A stretch of DNA of 41,433 bases from Actinomycetota bacterium (GTDB lineage: Bacteria; Actinomycetota; Actinomycetes; S36-B12; UBA5976): the NCBI GenBank assembly GCA_947448865.1, contig CANFOW010000014.1, positions 1 through 41,433 of the forward strand, given 5' to 3'. A program made the translations under genes and the position numbers. The notes below the pieces were generated by a model. That model searched no databases. It saw nothing but the letters and a program-made list of their open reading frames with translations, and was not told the DNA's origin. This document shows, in pieces, positions 28,665 through 37,753 of the stretch (position 1 is its first letter; the number at the start of each line of letters is the position of its first letter).

Positions 28665-29018
28665 GTGAGCTTTTTAGAGACCCTAACTTTTGATGAGCGA
28701 GGACTGATACCTGTTGTGACCCAGCAGGTAGATACTCGCGAGGTTCTCATGGTCGCGTGGATGAACCGCGAAGCAGTTATGGCGACGCTGGAAACAGGTC
28801 GTGCAACATATTGGTCGCGCAGTCGTCAAGAAATGTGGATTAAAGGTGACACATCAGGTCACACCCAGCGCGTTATTTCGTTAGCTGTGGATTGCGATGC
28901 GGACACGTTGCTCTTGACGGTTGACCAAAAAGGCGCAGCCTGCCACACGGGCGATCACACATGCTTTGATCGCGTTGTGCTTCACCCGGAAGTTCCAGTC
29001 CGCGATGAGAACCAGTGA
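28665..29018 (+). CDS. hisI: Phosphoribosyl-AMP cyclohydrolase HisI
   Basis: Zinc-dependent hydrolase opening the adenine ring of phosphoribosyl-AMP. The 117-residue product is the cyclohydrolase domain alone, without fused HisE. Family motifs are [35 protein letters not shown], the metal-binding DCDADTLLL and [13 protein letters not shown]. The GTG start has no clear Shine-Dalgarno; a CACAAT hexamer six bases upstream might give a leaderless message. trpE begins nine bases after the stop. Confidence 0.94.
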   Translation: MSFLETLTFDERGLIPVVTQQVDTREVLMVAWMNREAVMATLETGRATYWSRSRQEMWIKGDTSGHTQRVISLAVDCDADTLLLTVDQKGAACHTGDHTCFDRVVLHPEVPVRDENQ

Positions 29019-29027
29019 GGTGACGAG

Positions 29028-30587
29028 ATGACACTGGCTACTCCTAATCTCGAACTTTTCAAGTCACTTGCTCATACTCGTCGAGTTATTCCGGTTATCC
29101 GTACTTTGCTTGCAGACGGCGAAACCGCACTGGGCCTGTATCGAAAATTAGCTGGCGAACGTGCGGGTACTTTCTTGTTGGAATCGGCCGAACATGGACA
29201 AGCTTGGTCACGTTATTCATTCGTCGGCGTGCGATGTTCAGCAATGTTGAGCGAGAAAAATGGCGCGACTCACTGGTCAGGCACGGTCCCTGCGGGTTTA
29301 GACATTAATGAAAACCCCATGGAATCTTTGCGTGCCACTCTCGATTTACTTCACACTCCGGATGTCAACCTCGGTATTTCTGATCTCGTACTTCCACCTT
29401 TGACAGGTGGTGTAGTCGGCTATCTGGGTTATGACATTGTGCGTCGATTTGAGCGACTTCCTGAATTAGCGCGAGATAGTCTCGACATTCCAGAAATGGC
29501 GATGATGATTGCCACTGATCTTGCTGTGCTCGATCACATGAATGGGTCAGTAACACTGATTGCCAACGCAATTAATTACGACAACACTGATGAGCGAGTC
29601 GATGAGGCGTGGAATGATGCGGTGCAACGCCTTGACAAAATGGAAAGCGCCCTCGCTGCACCATTAGATTCCAGTGTTTCTCGATTTGATTCTGATGTCG
29701 AACTTAATTTTGTTCGTGAAACGTCAAGTGCTGACTATCGTCAGGCCGTTGAAACTGCCCAAGAACACATCAGAGCGGGAGATGCGTTCCAAATTGTTTT
29801 GTCACAACGGTTTGCTGCGGATTGCCAGGCTAGTGCCTTGGACGTTTACCGCATTTTGCGTATGACGAATCCAAGTCCGTACATGTTTTTGCTGCGCGTG
29901 CCTGCGCATACTGCACCGGGTGAAAGTTTAAGCAGTGATGTGTCCTTTGATGTAGTGGGATCAAGTCCCGAAGCACTTGTGCGATTGAACAACGGACACG
30001 CCATGGTTCATCCCATTGCAGGAACGCGTCCACGTGGCTCAACACCGGAACAAGACAATGCACATGCTGCGGATTTAATGGCAGATCAAAAAGAACGCGC
30101 TGAGCATTTGATGTTGGTTGATTTAGGTCGCAATGATCTTGGGCGCGTCTGTGAACCCGGATCTGTTGAAGTCGTGGATTTCATGAGTATTGAACGCTAT
30201 AGCCACGTCATGCACATTGTGTCGACTGTGACAGGAAACGTAAGTCCTGACATGAGCGCTGTTGATTTACTTCAAGCAACGTTTCCAGCGGGAACGCTTT
30301 CCGGTGCACCAAAACCAATGGCCATGAAAATCATTGAGAATCTCGAACCGACTCGTAGAGGTGTCTATGGCGGCTGCGTTGGATATTTCGATTTCGCTGG
30401 CAATTTAGACACGGCCATCGCGATCCGTTCTGCTGTGATCAAGGATGGCACCGCTTATGTACAAGCTGGTGCTGGTGTAGTTGCCGATTCAGTTGCAGCA
30501 AGTGAAGATGCAGAATGCAGTGCTAAGGCAGCTGCCGTGCTTCGCGCGGTAGCGGTGGCGAACACTTTAACCGCGAGCAACACATAG
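29028..30587 (+). CDS. trpE: Anthranilate synthase component I TrpE
   Basis: Converts chorismate to anthranilate with ammonia from TrpG. The 519 residues have the N-terminal feedback-binding motif LLES ([11 protein letters not shown]), which in TrpE contacts tryptophan. The chorismate-binding core includes [52 protein letters not shown] and [12 protein letters not shown]. This supports TrpE over PabB. GAGGTGA precedes the ATG. The nine-base gap after hisI leaves no room for a tryptophan leader peptide. No trpG or trpD lies nearby. Confidence 0.95.
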   Translation: MTLATPNLELFKSLAHTRRVIPVIRTLLADGETALGLYRKLAGERAGTFLLESAEHGQAWSRYSFVGVRCSAMLSEKNGATHWSGTVPAGLDINENPMESLRATLDLLHTPDVNLGISDLVLPPLTGGVVGYLGYDIVRRFERLPELARDSLDIPEMAMMIATDLAVLDHMNGSVTLIANAINYDNTDERVDEAWNDAVQRLDKMESALAAPLDSSVSRFDSDVELNFVRETSSADYRQAVETAQEHIRAGDAFQIVLSQRFAADCQASALDVYRILRMTNPSPYMFLLRVPAHTAPGESLSSDVSFDVVGSSPEALVRLNNGHAMVHPIAGTRPRGSTPEQDNAHAADLMADQKERAEHLMLVDLGRNDLGRVCEPGSVEVVDFMSIERYSHVMHIVSTVTGNVSPDMSAVDLLQATFPAGTLSGAPKPMAMKIIENLEPTRRGVYGGCVGYFDFAGNLDTAIAIRSAVIKDGTAYVQAGAGVVADSVAASEDAECSAKAAAVLRAVAVANTLTASNT

Positions 30588-31132
30588 TGCTGTCGACACG
30601 AAAAGCGCTCATTGGGTTAGTGGGTTGTGGGGCAATTGTTCTGTTCGTTCACGCGCAACTGTGGAGTGTGGTCACCTTTTCCGAAACTGGGTTTCCTGAC
30701 ACCACACTTCGAGTGACTGGTCGAACTCTCAATGCCGTGCCAAGCGCGATAGCGGTTGTTATGGTGACCGCGAGTCTTGGAATCTCATCAGCGCGTGGCT
30801 TGCTCAAACGACTCTTTGCATCGGTTGTCGGGATTTTGTCGCTGGTAGCTGCTTGGGTGTCGTTGCAGATGAATCCAGCCGATAACGAAGCCACTTTGTC
30901 AGCACTCATGAGTGATGCCGTCGGCAGGTCGGTAACATCTGGCTTCGTGTACACCAATAGCCCGTGGCGTTGGCTGTCTGCCGTTGCGTGCCTGTGTGCG
31001 GGAGTGATGTGTTTGGTCGTAGTGCGTGCTCCAAAAACCACGACACCTGGTCCGAGTCGCTATGAACGCAATGAGTCGGATCTGACGGCATGGCAATCGC
31101 TTGACCAAGGGCAGGACCCGACCGACTCATAG
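30587..31132 (+). CDS. Tryptophan-biosynthesis-associated membrane protein (Trp_oprn_chp family)
   Basis: Actinobacterial membrane protein normally found directly after trpE; function unknown. The 181 residues hold four hydrophobic segments (about 7-25, 49-66, 74-92 and 126-146), with a larger loop after the third helix and a polar tail. The tail ends in DLTAWQSLDQGQDPTDS, the W-x-x-x-D-x-G-x-DPT signature of the family. The GTG overlaps the trpE stop (TAGTG), so the two are probably co-translated. A role in transport or complex formation is only guessed from context. Confidence 0.88.
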   Translation: MLSTRKALIGLVGCGAIVLFVHAQLWSVVTFSETGFPDTTLRVTGRTLNAVPSAIAVVMVTASLGISSARGLLKRLFASVVGILSLVAAWVSLQMNPADNEATLSALMSDAVGRSVTSGFVYTNSPWRWLSAVACLCAGVMCLVVVRAPKTTTPGPSRYERNESDLTAWQSLDQGQDPTDS

Positions 31133-31182
31133 TGCTCTTCGCTAGAGTAGGAAGCACCTTAAGTCACTAGGAGATTTTCGAC

Positions 31183-31380
31183 ATGTCAGACGACAATCAC
31201 GGCCACACACTTGCCGCATGGACTGCCTCCATTTTGATCATGGTGGCGTTTTTGGTTGGCACAATTGGTGTAGTCCTTGCCCAGCCAATGATTTTTTGGA
31301 TTGGTGTAGCGCTTCTCCCAGTTGCTGGCATTGCTGGCAAACTACTAGCTCTCATGGGCTTTGGCGCACAAAAGTCCTAA
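31183..31380 (+). CDS. HGxxPAAW-family small membrane protein (variant motif)
   Basis: Sixty-five-residue membrane protein with two transmembrane segments (about 13-33 and 37-59). The N-terminus NHGHTLAAW matches the HGxxPAAW family, found in actinobacterial trp clusters, except that the proline is leucine. Function is unknown. It has a good Shine-Dalgarno (TAGGAG) and is separated by 50 bases from the previous gene. Those bases contain TAGAGT at 31143-31148, a possible -10 element. Confidence 0.85.
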   Translation: MSDDNHGHTLAAWTASILIMVAFLVGTIGVVLAQPMIFWIGVALLPVAGIAGKLLALMGFGAQKS

Positions 31381-31437
31381 AGAACTTGACGTGTTCTTAA
31401 CACTCCAGTGACTGTTACTTGCTTTTCATAGGGCAGG

Positions 31438-32127
31438 GTGTTGAGTGTGAATGATTCGCGCGGACTTGTATTAGTTGTCGAAGACGAACCGGCTATTGCC
31501 GAGAGTCTCGGGATGTTTTTGAGACGTGAAGGTTTTGGCGTTCAAATTGAAAGTGACGGGTTGGCTGCGTTAGCTGCTATTCGAAAAGTTCACCCTGTCG
31601 CCGTGTTGCTCGATGTCGGATTGCCTTCTATGAACGGTATTGAAGTATGCAAAGAGCTACGCGCTGGTGGCGATTGGACTCCAGTTATTTTCCTTACAGC
31701 GCGCGACGATGAAATAGATAAAATTCTTGGTTTAGAAATTGGTGCAGACGATTACATAGTCAAGAACGCCACGAAGCACCAAGTCATGGCGCGGTTAAAA
31801 GCAGTTTTGCGCCGATCAAGTGGAATGCCGCTGGGATCGGGAGAACTCACTATTGGTGGCATCACTGTCAATCCAGAAACGCGGGTTGTCACATTAAACG
31901 GTAATGCAATTTCACTGACTGCTACTGAATTCGATTTGTTGGCATTTCTGATGAGTAAACCTGGACGAGTGTTTTCGCGCGATGAACTCATCAGTCATGT
32001 TTGGGGCTATGCGTCGATGGGTACTCGCACGGTAGACGTGCACGTTGCGCAATTGCGGGCAAAATTTGGCGATGCGGATCCGATTCGTACAGTTCGCGGT
32101 GTGGGTTACGCAGTTGACAAAGCCTAA
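31438..32127 (+). CDS. OmpR/PhoB-type response regulator
   Basis: Receiver plus winged-helix DNA-binding protein, 229 residues from this start. Receiver: acidic pocket E15-D16, phosphoacceptor D59 (LLDVGLPSMNG), T87 and K109. The C-terminal OmpR domain is complete (LTATEFDLLAFLMSKPGRVFSRDELISHVWG, RTVDVHVAQLRAKF, IRTVRGVGY). Oddity: after K109 the nearly invariant proline is replaced (VKNATKHQ in place of TKPF). The GTG at 31447 has better spacing from AGGG and may be the real start, three residues shorter. The histidine kinase follows one base after the stop. The regulon is unknown. Confidence 0.9.
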   Translation: MLSVNDSRGLVLVVEDEPAIAESLGMFLRREGFGVQIESDGLAALAAIRKVHPVAVLLDVGLPSMNGIEVCKELRAGGDWTPVIFLTARDDEIDKILGLEIGADDYIVKNATKHQVMARLKAVLRRSSGMPLGSGELTIGGITVNPETRVVTLNGNAISLTATEFDLLAFLMSKPGRVFSRDELISHVWGYASMGTRTVDVHVAQLRAKFGDADPIRTVRGVGYAVDKA

Positions 32128-32128
32128 G

Positions 32129-33511
32129 GTGTTTGCATCGCTGTCATCCCGCGCAGCGTTACTCACGGGAGCAATTGCTGCCGTCGCTGTTTTAATCGCT
32201 GGTGTAGTTGCGCTTCCACTCATTCGTGGTGCTGCGGAAGCGCAAGCCCGAACGAGTCTGGCTAGTCAAGCTGATTTAGTTCGAGATATTGCAACACGTC
32301 CTGATGACTTTGATTTTGATAATCGCCCAGGTTCTCCAGCGGATGCGCAACGCACGCTAATTGGGATTGTGAATTATTTGCGTGCCCAAGGTGTTGCAGT
32401 AGAAGCTGTTATTCCTAACCAACACATTCCGGCAGTATTCACGCGTCAGCAGGTAGCTGAACTCGCACACGGACACAGCGTGAGCGCACGTAATTGCAAT
32501 TCGGGTGAGTGCGTTCTACTCGAAGCTCGCCCAGTAGGTGTTGGAACGGGCATTGCTTTAATTCAACCGGTATCGGTTGTGTCTTCGGTAACGTCAACGG
32601 CAATTGCTCGTATCGCACTTGCATTAATTATCGGATTTCTCGTTGCAGTAGCGATTGGGTTATGGGCAGCCCGCCGGCTTGCTAGGCCATTGTCGAAAGC
32701 GGCACAAGCTGCGCATCAACTGTCACTTGGTGAGCGCGATGTTCGATTGATACCTGTTGGTCCTGCTGAAGTAGCCGAAATCGCTATTGCATTGAATGGT
32801 CTTGCTGAACAACTTGCGTATAGCGAAGGGCGTCAGCGTGAATTCTTCTTGTCCATCTCACATGAGATGCGAACACCTCTGACTGCAGTTCAAGGCTTTG
32901 CTGAGGCGATGGCCGAAGGACTAGTTCCCGCAGGTGATGTGGAACGCATTGGTGGTGTGATGGTGAACGAGTCGCTTCGGCTCGATCACTTAGTGAGCGA
33001 CCTGCTTGAACTCGCTCGAGCAGGAGCAGTTGATTTTCCCTTAACAATGCTTTCTGTGAATCTCAACGACTTAATCGAAGAAGCAGCAAGTGTGTGGGCA
33101 AGTCGAGCAACAAAGGAAGGCGTCGACATTCGCACACAGATTCCAGAACACGACATTATTGTCACAACTGACCCGATGCGGGTTCGTCAGATAATCGATA
33201 ACTTGGCCGAGAATGCGCTTCGAGTCACGCCGTCCCAATCACCGATTGTTTTCACACTGCTCGAGCCGGCAATTATTCAAGTTCGTGACGGTGGACCAGG
33301 ACTTCGGCCCGAAGATATTGATGTGGCCTTTGAGCCTGGGGAACTCTATGAGCGATATCGCGGTGTGCGCAAAGTGGGCACCGGGTTTGGATTAGCCATC
33401 GTCGGCAGACTCGCGGAACGACTTGGTGCACGAGCGAGCGCAGGTATAGCTCCCGAAGGTGGCGCTGCCTTCACCATTGATTTTTCCGACTGCATTGAAC
33501 CCGTAAACTAA
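32129..33511 (+). CDS. Two-component sensor histidine kinase (HAMP-HisKA-HATPase)
   Basis: Membrane sensor kinase partner of the preceding regulator. The track ORF starts inside the regulator gene. The GTG at 32129, one base after the regulator stop, gives 460 residues beginning just before the first membrane helix; a TTG at 32114 is an alternative. Order: helix 1 (about 10-33), external sensor of ~125 residues, helix 2 (about 158-180), HAMP (181-233), HisKA with H245 (FFLSISHEMRTPLTAVQGF) and HATPase with NLAENALRVTP, DGGPGL and GTGFGLAIVGRL. The sensor has two cysteines close together (NCNSGEC), possibly a disulfide. The signal is unknown. Confidence 0.92.
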   Translation: MFASLSSRAALLTGAIAAVAVLIAGVVALPLIRGAAEAQARTSLASQADLVRDIATRPDDFDFDNRPGSPADAQRTLIGIVNYLRAQGVAVEAVIPNQHIPAVFTRQQVAELAHGHSVSARNCNSGECVLLEARPVGVGTGIALIQPVSVVSSVTSTAIARIALALIIGFLVAVAIGLWAARRLARPLSKAAQAAHQLSLGERDVRLIPVGPAEVAEIAIALNGLAEQLAYSEGRQREFFLSISHEMRTPLTAVQGFAEAMAEGLVPAGDVERIGGVMVNESLRLDHLVSDLLELARAGAVDFPLTMLSVNLNDLIEEAASVWASRATKEGVDIRTQIPEHDIIVTTDPMRVRQIIDNLAENALRVTPSQSPIVFTLLEPAIIQVRDGGPGLRPEDIDVAFEPGELYERYRGVRKVGTGFGLAIVGRLAERLGARASAGIAPEGGAAFTIDFSDCIEPVN

Positions 33512-33569
33512 GGGAACTTAAGTGAATGGCCCGCAATGTCGCGAGCTAGGCAACCTATGTCATCCATTG

Positions 33570-33589
33570 ATTGTTGGACGGATAACAAT
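33570..33589. promoter_or_regulatory. Operator-like dyad upstream of trpC
   Basis: In the 137-base gap before trpC, ATTGTT and AACAAT are perfect inverted repeats separated by eight bases (ATTGTT-GGACGGAT-AACAAT). The size and spacing suit a dimeric repressor. The right half looks like part of a lac operator, but no LacI-type regulator is present here. A standard promoter was not recognised; an A-rich tract (33611-33617) follows. The function is inferred from symmetry only. Confidence 0.4.
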
Positions 33590-33648
33590 GTGTCAGCCAC
33601 TTGAGGTGTGAAAAAAATGTTACGCAGAACTAATGAGGTATGGCCAGG

Positions 33649-34455
33649 ATGACTAGTGTTCTTGACTCCATCATCGATGGGGTGCGCCTGGATCTAGAAC
33701 TGCGTAAGTCGAGCACATCGTTACAACAGCTTCGAGACCAGATTCAGAACACGGCACCTGCTAAAAATGCGGCTGCCATTTTGGCAACGCGCGATTTCAG
33801 TGTCATTTCAGAAGTGAAACGATCAAGCCCGAGCAAGGGACATCTCGCACAGATTCCAGATCCTGCTGCTTTAGCAACTGCGTACGCAGCCGGCGATGCA
33901 GCAGTCATCAGCGTGCTCACCGAGGAGCGTCGGTTCGGCGGTTCGCTAGCAGACCTTGATGCCGTGCGCGAAGCAGTACAGATTCCATTACTTCGCAAGG
34001 ACTTTATTGTTGAAGAATATCAAGTTTGGGAAACCCGAGCGCATGGCGCCGATGTTGTGCTCCTGATTGTGGCTGCGTTAGGTGATGCACAACTTCATGA
34101 CTTACATGCATTGAGCCTGGACTTAGGAATGTCAGTCCTTGTTGAAGTGCACAATGCTGATGAACTTGACCGTGCCCTGCGAATTTCTCCGCGCATCATT
34201 GGCGTGAATGCTCGTAATCTCAAGACTCTCGATGTGGATCTTGCTGTATGCCACAGCCTGATTCCGCAGATTCCATCCGACATTGTGGCGGTCGCAGAAT
34301 CGGGAATATCTCACATTGACGAAGTAGTAAGCCTTGCAACATCGGGTGCCCGAGCTGTTCTTGTCGGGGAGGCTCTCGTCACAGGTGGCTCACCTGAGCA
34401 AACTGTCCGAGAATGGACTAACGCAGGTCGCGCAGCACGAAATGGGGAACAGTGA
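33649..34455 (+). CDS. trpC: Indole-3-glycerol-phosphate synthase TrpC
   Basis: TIM-barrel enzyme closing the indole ring from CdRP. The 268 residues include [70 protein letters not shown] and AVLVGEALV. The track starts at 33640 (MARMTS), but GAGGT at 33635-33639 has proper spacing only to the second ATG at 33649, which also gives the usual N-terminus ([12 protein letters not shown]). No trpF domain is fused. trpB overlaps the stop as GTGA. Confidence 0.95.
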   Translation: MTSVLDSIIDGVRLDLELRKSSTSLQQLRDQIQNTAPAKNAAAILATRDFSVISEVKRSSPSKGHLAQIPDPAALATAYAAGDAAVISVLTEERRFGGSLADLDAVREAVQIPLLRKDFIVEEYQVWETRAHGADVVLLIVAALGDAQLHDLHALSLDLGMSVLVEVHNADELDRALRISPRIIGVNARNLKTLDVDLAVCHSLIPQIPSDIVAVAESGISHIDEVVSLATSGARAVLVGEALVTGGSPEQTVREWTNAGRAARNGEQ

Positions 34456-35666
34456 CAACACTTGAAGAACTACTAGGTCCAGATGCATCAGGTCACTTTG
34501 GTCCATTCGGAGGCAGGTTTGTTCCGGAAGCGTTGATGGCTGCCCTGGATGAACTGGATGACGCTTTCCGTAAGGCGCTTGTGGATCCTGGTTTCACGGC
34601 CCAGTTGAATGATCTCCAGGTGAATTACACAGGTCGACCAAGCCCAATCACACAGGTCGACAGATTTTCTGAGCACGCTGGTGGCGCAACCATTTTGTTA
34701 AAGCGTGAAGATCTCAATCACACTGGCTCGCACAAAATCAACAACGTTCTTGGACAGGCTTTGCTCACGAAAAGAATGGGCAAGACTCGCGTCATTGCAG
34801 AAACTGGTGCAGGACAACATGGAGTTGCGACTGCAACAGCGGCAGCACTTCTCGGTTTGGATTGTGTTGTCTATATGGGCGAGGAAGACACCAAGCGCCA
34901 AGCACTCAATGTTGCCCGAATGAAACTTCTTGGCGCACAAGTAATTCCGGTTACGACAGGAAGTCGCACACTTAAAGATGCAATTAACGAAGCAATGCGC
35001 GACTGGGTTGCCAATGTTGATTCAACGCACTACTTGCTCGGAACCGTTGCAGGTCCAGCGCCGTTCCCAGAAATGGTGCGCGAATTTCATCGCATCATTG
35101 GAGTGGAATCCCGCGAACAAATGTTAAAGCGCTTTGGCCGCTTACCTGATGCAGTTGTCGCATGTGTCGGCGGTGGATCAAATGCCATTGGAATTTTCCA
35201 CGCATTTATTCCAGACACTGAAGTAAAACTCATTGGTATGGAAGCTGGCGGCGACGGAGTAGAAACTGGTCGCCACGCGTCCACGATTAGTGCTGGCGCG
35301 ATTGGTGTTCTGCACGGAACACGTTCATACATTTTGCAAGATGAAGATGGACAAACTATCGAAAGCCATTCAATCTCTGCTGGATTGGATTACCCAGGTG
35401 TGGGTCCAGAACATGCGTGGTTGCATCACACGGGACGTGCGTCTTATCGTCCAGTGACAGATAGCCAGGCGATGGAGGCATTTGGTTTGTTGTGTCGTAC
35501 GGAAGGAATCATTCCGGCTATCGAAACAGCACATGCGCTTTATGGTGCTTTACAAGTAGGGCATGAACTAGGCGAAGGCGCATTGATTTTGGTCAACTGT
35601 TCTGGTCGTGGCGATAAAGACGTGGAAACGGCTGCTCGCTGGTTTGGCTTGGATGACAAGTCATGA
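34452..35666 (+). CDS. trpB: Tryptophan synthase beta subunit TrpB
   Basis: PLP enzyme that condenses indole and serine to tryptophan. The 404-residue product has [34 protein letters not shown] with the PLP lysine at K95, [12 protein letters not shown], the phosphate-binding GGGSNA and [15 protein letters not shown]. This is the TrpB1 form, which works with TrpA. The GTG start overlaps trpC and trpA overlaps the 3' end. Confidence 0.97.
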   Translation: MTTLEELLGPDASGHFGPFGGRFVPEALMAALDELDDAFRKALVDPGFTAQLNDLQVNYTGRPSPITQVDRFSEHAGGATILLKREDLNHTGSHKINNVLGQALLTKRMGKTRVIAETGAGQHGVATATAAALLGLDCVVYMGEEDTKRQALNVARMKLLGAQVIPVTTGSRTLKDAINEAMRDWVANVDSTHYLLGTVAGPAPFPEMVREFHRIIGVESREQMLKRFGRLPDAVVACVGGGSNAIGIFHAFIPDTEVKLIGMEAGGDGVETGRHASTISAGAIGVLHGTRSYILQDEDGQTIESHSISAGLDYPGVGPEHAWLHHTGRASYRPVTDSQAMEAFGLLCRTEGIIPAIETAHALYGALQVGHELGEGALILVNCSGRGDKDVETAARWFGLDDKS

Positions 35667-36445
35667 GTTTGATTCACGACACATTCGCTCGAGCAAAAGC
35701 TGACAATCGCGCTGTTCTCATTGGGTACCTGCCTGCAGGCTTTCCATCGCGCGACGGAGCAATTGAATGCTTACTTGCGATGATTGATGGCGGAGTAGAC
35801 ATTGTCGAAATTGGTTTGCCGTACAGCGATCCAGTTATGGATGGTCCAACGATTCAAGCAGCAGTCGATATTTCGCTCAACGGTGGAACAAAGATTCCTG
35901 ATGTGATCGACACAGTGCGTGCTGTTGCACAATCTGGTGCGCCAGTCCTTGTGATGTCGTACTGGAATCCCATCGAAAGATTTGGGATTGAGAAGTTCAC
36001 AACTGAACTTGCGTCGGCTGGTGGAGTTGGAGTTATCACACCAGACCTCACGCCCGAAGAAGCTAGTGCCTGGTTAACAACAACAGATAGTCACGATATG
36101 GATCGCGTATTCCTGGTTGCACTATCAAGTACTAATGAGCGCATTGCTACCGTCGCGAATGTGACAACAGGCTTTGTGTATGCAGGCGCCGTTATGGGTG
36201 TTACCGGCGCCCGAACGAATCTGTCCGATGCTGTGAAGGATTTAGTTGCACGAGTGCGACCACACACCGACCTGCCTGTGGCCGTGGGACTTGGTGTTTC
36301 GACGCCAGAACAAGCGCATGACATTGCACAGTTTGCAGATGGTGTGATTGTGGGTAGTGCATTTGTCACTGCAATTAATAATGGCGGCGCAGCTGCGGCT
36401 CGTGAACTAGCCGTGAAATTATCAGCAGGACTAGGTAGGAGTTAG
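35663..36445 (+). CDS. trpA: Tryptophan synthase alpha subunit TrpA
   Basis: TIM-barrel aldolase releasing indole from indole-glycerol phosphate and channelling it to TrpB. The catalytic residues sit where expected, E49 and D60 ([20 protein letters not shown]). [38 protein letters not shown] and [13 protein letters not shown] are also present in 260 residues. It overlaps trpB as ATGA. The next gene starts three bases after the stop, so the redox and lipoprotein genes may share the trp transcript. Confidence 0.96.
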   Translation: MSLIHDTFARAKADNRAVLIGYLPAGFPSRDGAIECLLAMIDGGVDIVEIGLPYSDPVMDGPTIQAAVDISLNGGTKIPDVIDTVRAVAQSGAPVLVMSYWNPIERFGIEKFTTELASAGGVGVITPDLTPEEASAWLTTTDSHDMDRVFLVALSSTNERIATVANVTTGFVYAGAVMGVTGARTNLSDAVKDLVARVRPHTDLPVAVGLGVSTPEQAHDIAQFADGVIVGSAFVTAINNGGAAAARELAVKLSAGLGRS

Positions 36446-36447
36446 TT

Positions 36448-36900
36448 GTGAAGGGAAATCCTGCTTTCGGGCTTGTTAGTCGGCTAGTACTTGCTGGCGT
36501 GCTGCTTTACGCCGGTGGTGTCAAAATCATGGAACCGCATGGAGCTCGCGACGCCATTTTGGCGTATCGGGTTTTCCCTCCTTCCTGGGCTCCAGTTTTG
36601 GGCTATGCAATGCCACTTCTGGAAATCGGGCTCGGATTGTTGCTGCTCGTAGGACTATTCACGAGACTCAGTGGACTCGTTGCAGCATTGTTGATGCTCG
36701 CTTTTGTGGCTGGTATTGCCAGCGTGTGGGCACGTGGGTACAGCATTGATTGCGGTTGTTTTGGTGGTGGCGGCGACATTAGCCCCCAAGGTCGGGCAGT
36801 GAGATATTCCCTAGAAATTGCCCGAGACCTTCTGTTTGCAGGGCTTGGATTCTGGCTTTTTGTCTGGCCACGCACCCTGTTGTCATTAGAGAAAAATTAA
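36448..36900 (+). CDS. MauE/DoxX-family membrane protein with CGC motif
   Basis: Membrane protein of 150 residues with four hydrophobic segments (about 8-24, 47-67, 70-90 and 122-142). It matches the MauE/DoxX superfamily and has YSIDCGCFGGGG after the third helix, a paired-cysteine motif of members linked to disulfide or methylamine-dehydrogenase maturation. It lies just before a DsbA-like protein, suggesting that it exchanges electrons with it in the membrane. That pairing is inference; no partner is proven. Confidence 0.85.
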   Translation: MKGNPAFGLVSRLVLAGVLLYAGGVKIMEPHGARDAILAYRVFPPSWAPVLGYAMPLLEIGLGLLLLVGLFTRLSGLVAALLMLAFVAGIASVWARGYSIDCGCFGGGGDISPQGRAVRYSLEIARDLLFAGLGFWLFVWPRTLLSLEKN

Positions 36901-36946
36901 TCACGGCATACTTAATGGGTATGTTCTCGGCATTGAGGAGTAATTG

Positions 36947-37753
36947 ATGGGTAAGGAAAGTGCAAAGGCGGCCAAAGCTGCAGCGGAAGCGGCGCGTGCG
37001 CAAGCGAATGCACAAGAGCGTTCCCGTGAACGCAAGGTGCGTCTTATAGGCGGACTCGTAGTTCTTGTCATTATGGGTGGACTACTTGCAATTCCGATCA
37101 TCAATGGAAAGAACAAAGGTCCAGCAACAAATACTGCTGCTGCGTTGCCAAAGGGTGTCACAAAAGACACCTATGGCGTAAAGATTGGTCCAGCATGGAC
37201 TGCTGCAAATGCAGATTCAATCCCTACTCTTCAATTGTGGGAAGACTTCCAATGCCCAGCGTGTGGTGACATGGAAAAACGCTCTGGTGCAAAGATTCTC
37301 GAACTTGCTGATGCTGGCAAGTTGCGTTTGGAATGGCGACCAACAATATTTTTAGATTCAAACCTGCAGGCACAGAACACTGCTAACAACAAGCCAAACT
37401 CATCATTGAGAGCAACTGTTGCGTTTGGTTGCGCAGTTGATCAGGATGCTGCCGAGAAATTCCACAGCGCGTTATTCGCGGCTCAACCAGCAGAAGGTAA
37501 GGGCTACAACAACTCTGACCTGACCGTTGTTGCGCAATCAGCTGGCCTTACTGGCGAGAAACTCACCAAGTTTATGGAATGTATTACTAACAAGACTTAC
37601 GAAGGATGGGCGAACAATTCATTCGACCAATACTCGAAGCAAGGTATTGCAGGTACTCCATCTGGCATCTTGAATGGCACAGAGCTTCAAAGTGGCGTGC
37701 TCTTTGATCCAGCGAAGTTGGAACAAGCTATCGCAGACGCAACCAAGAAGTAA
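36947..37753 (+). CDS. Membrane-anchored DsbA-like thiol oxidoreductase
   Basis: Thioredoxin-fold protein, 268 residues, with a basic Ala-rich cytoplasmic N-terminus, one transmembrane anchor at about 33-53 and an external domain. The active site is CPAC at 103-106 (LWEDFQCPACGDME), with the cis-proline loop GIAGTPSGIL near the C-terminus. Such DsbA-like proteins oxidise cysteines of exported proteins in actinobacteria. The track begins with TTG at 36944; the ATG at 36947 has GAGGAG six bases upstream and is preferred. lgt starts on the last base of the stop (TAATG). Confidence 0.9.
   Translation: MGKESAKAAKAAAEAARAQANAQERSRERKVRLIGGLVVLVIMGGLLAIPIINGKNKGPATNTAAALPKGVTKDTYGVKIGPAWTAANADSIPTLQLWEDFQCPACGDMEKRSGAKILELADAGKLRLEWRPTIFLDSNLQAQNTANNKPNSSLRATVAFGCAVDQDAAEKFHSALFAAQPAEGKGYNNSDLTVVAQSAGLTGEKLTKFMECITNKTYEGWANNSFDQYSKQGIAGTPSGILNGTELQSGVLFDPAKLEQAIADATKK

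Noticed and set aside
29019-29027. Possible tryptophan attenuator before trpE
   Set aside because: Only nine bases separate hisI from trpE and no Trp-rich short ORF or alternative hairpins are visible there.
33570-33589. True lac operator
   Set aside because: Only the right half resembles lacO and there is no LacI-type gene or sugar gene in the window; it is listed only as a generic dyad.
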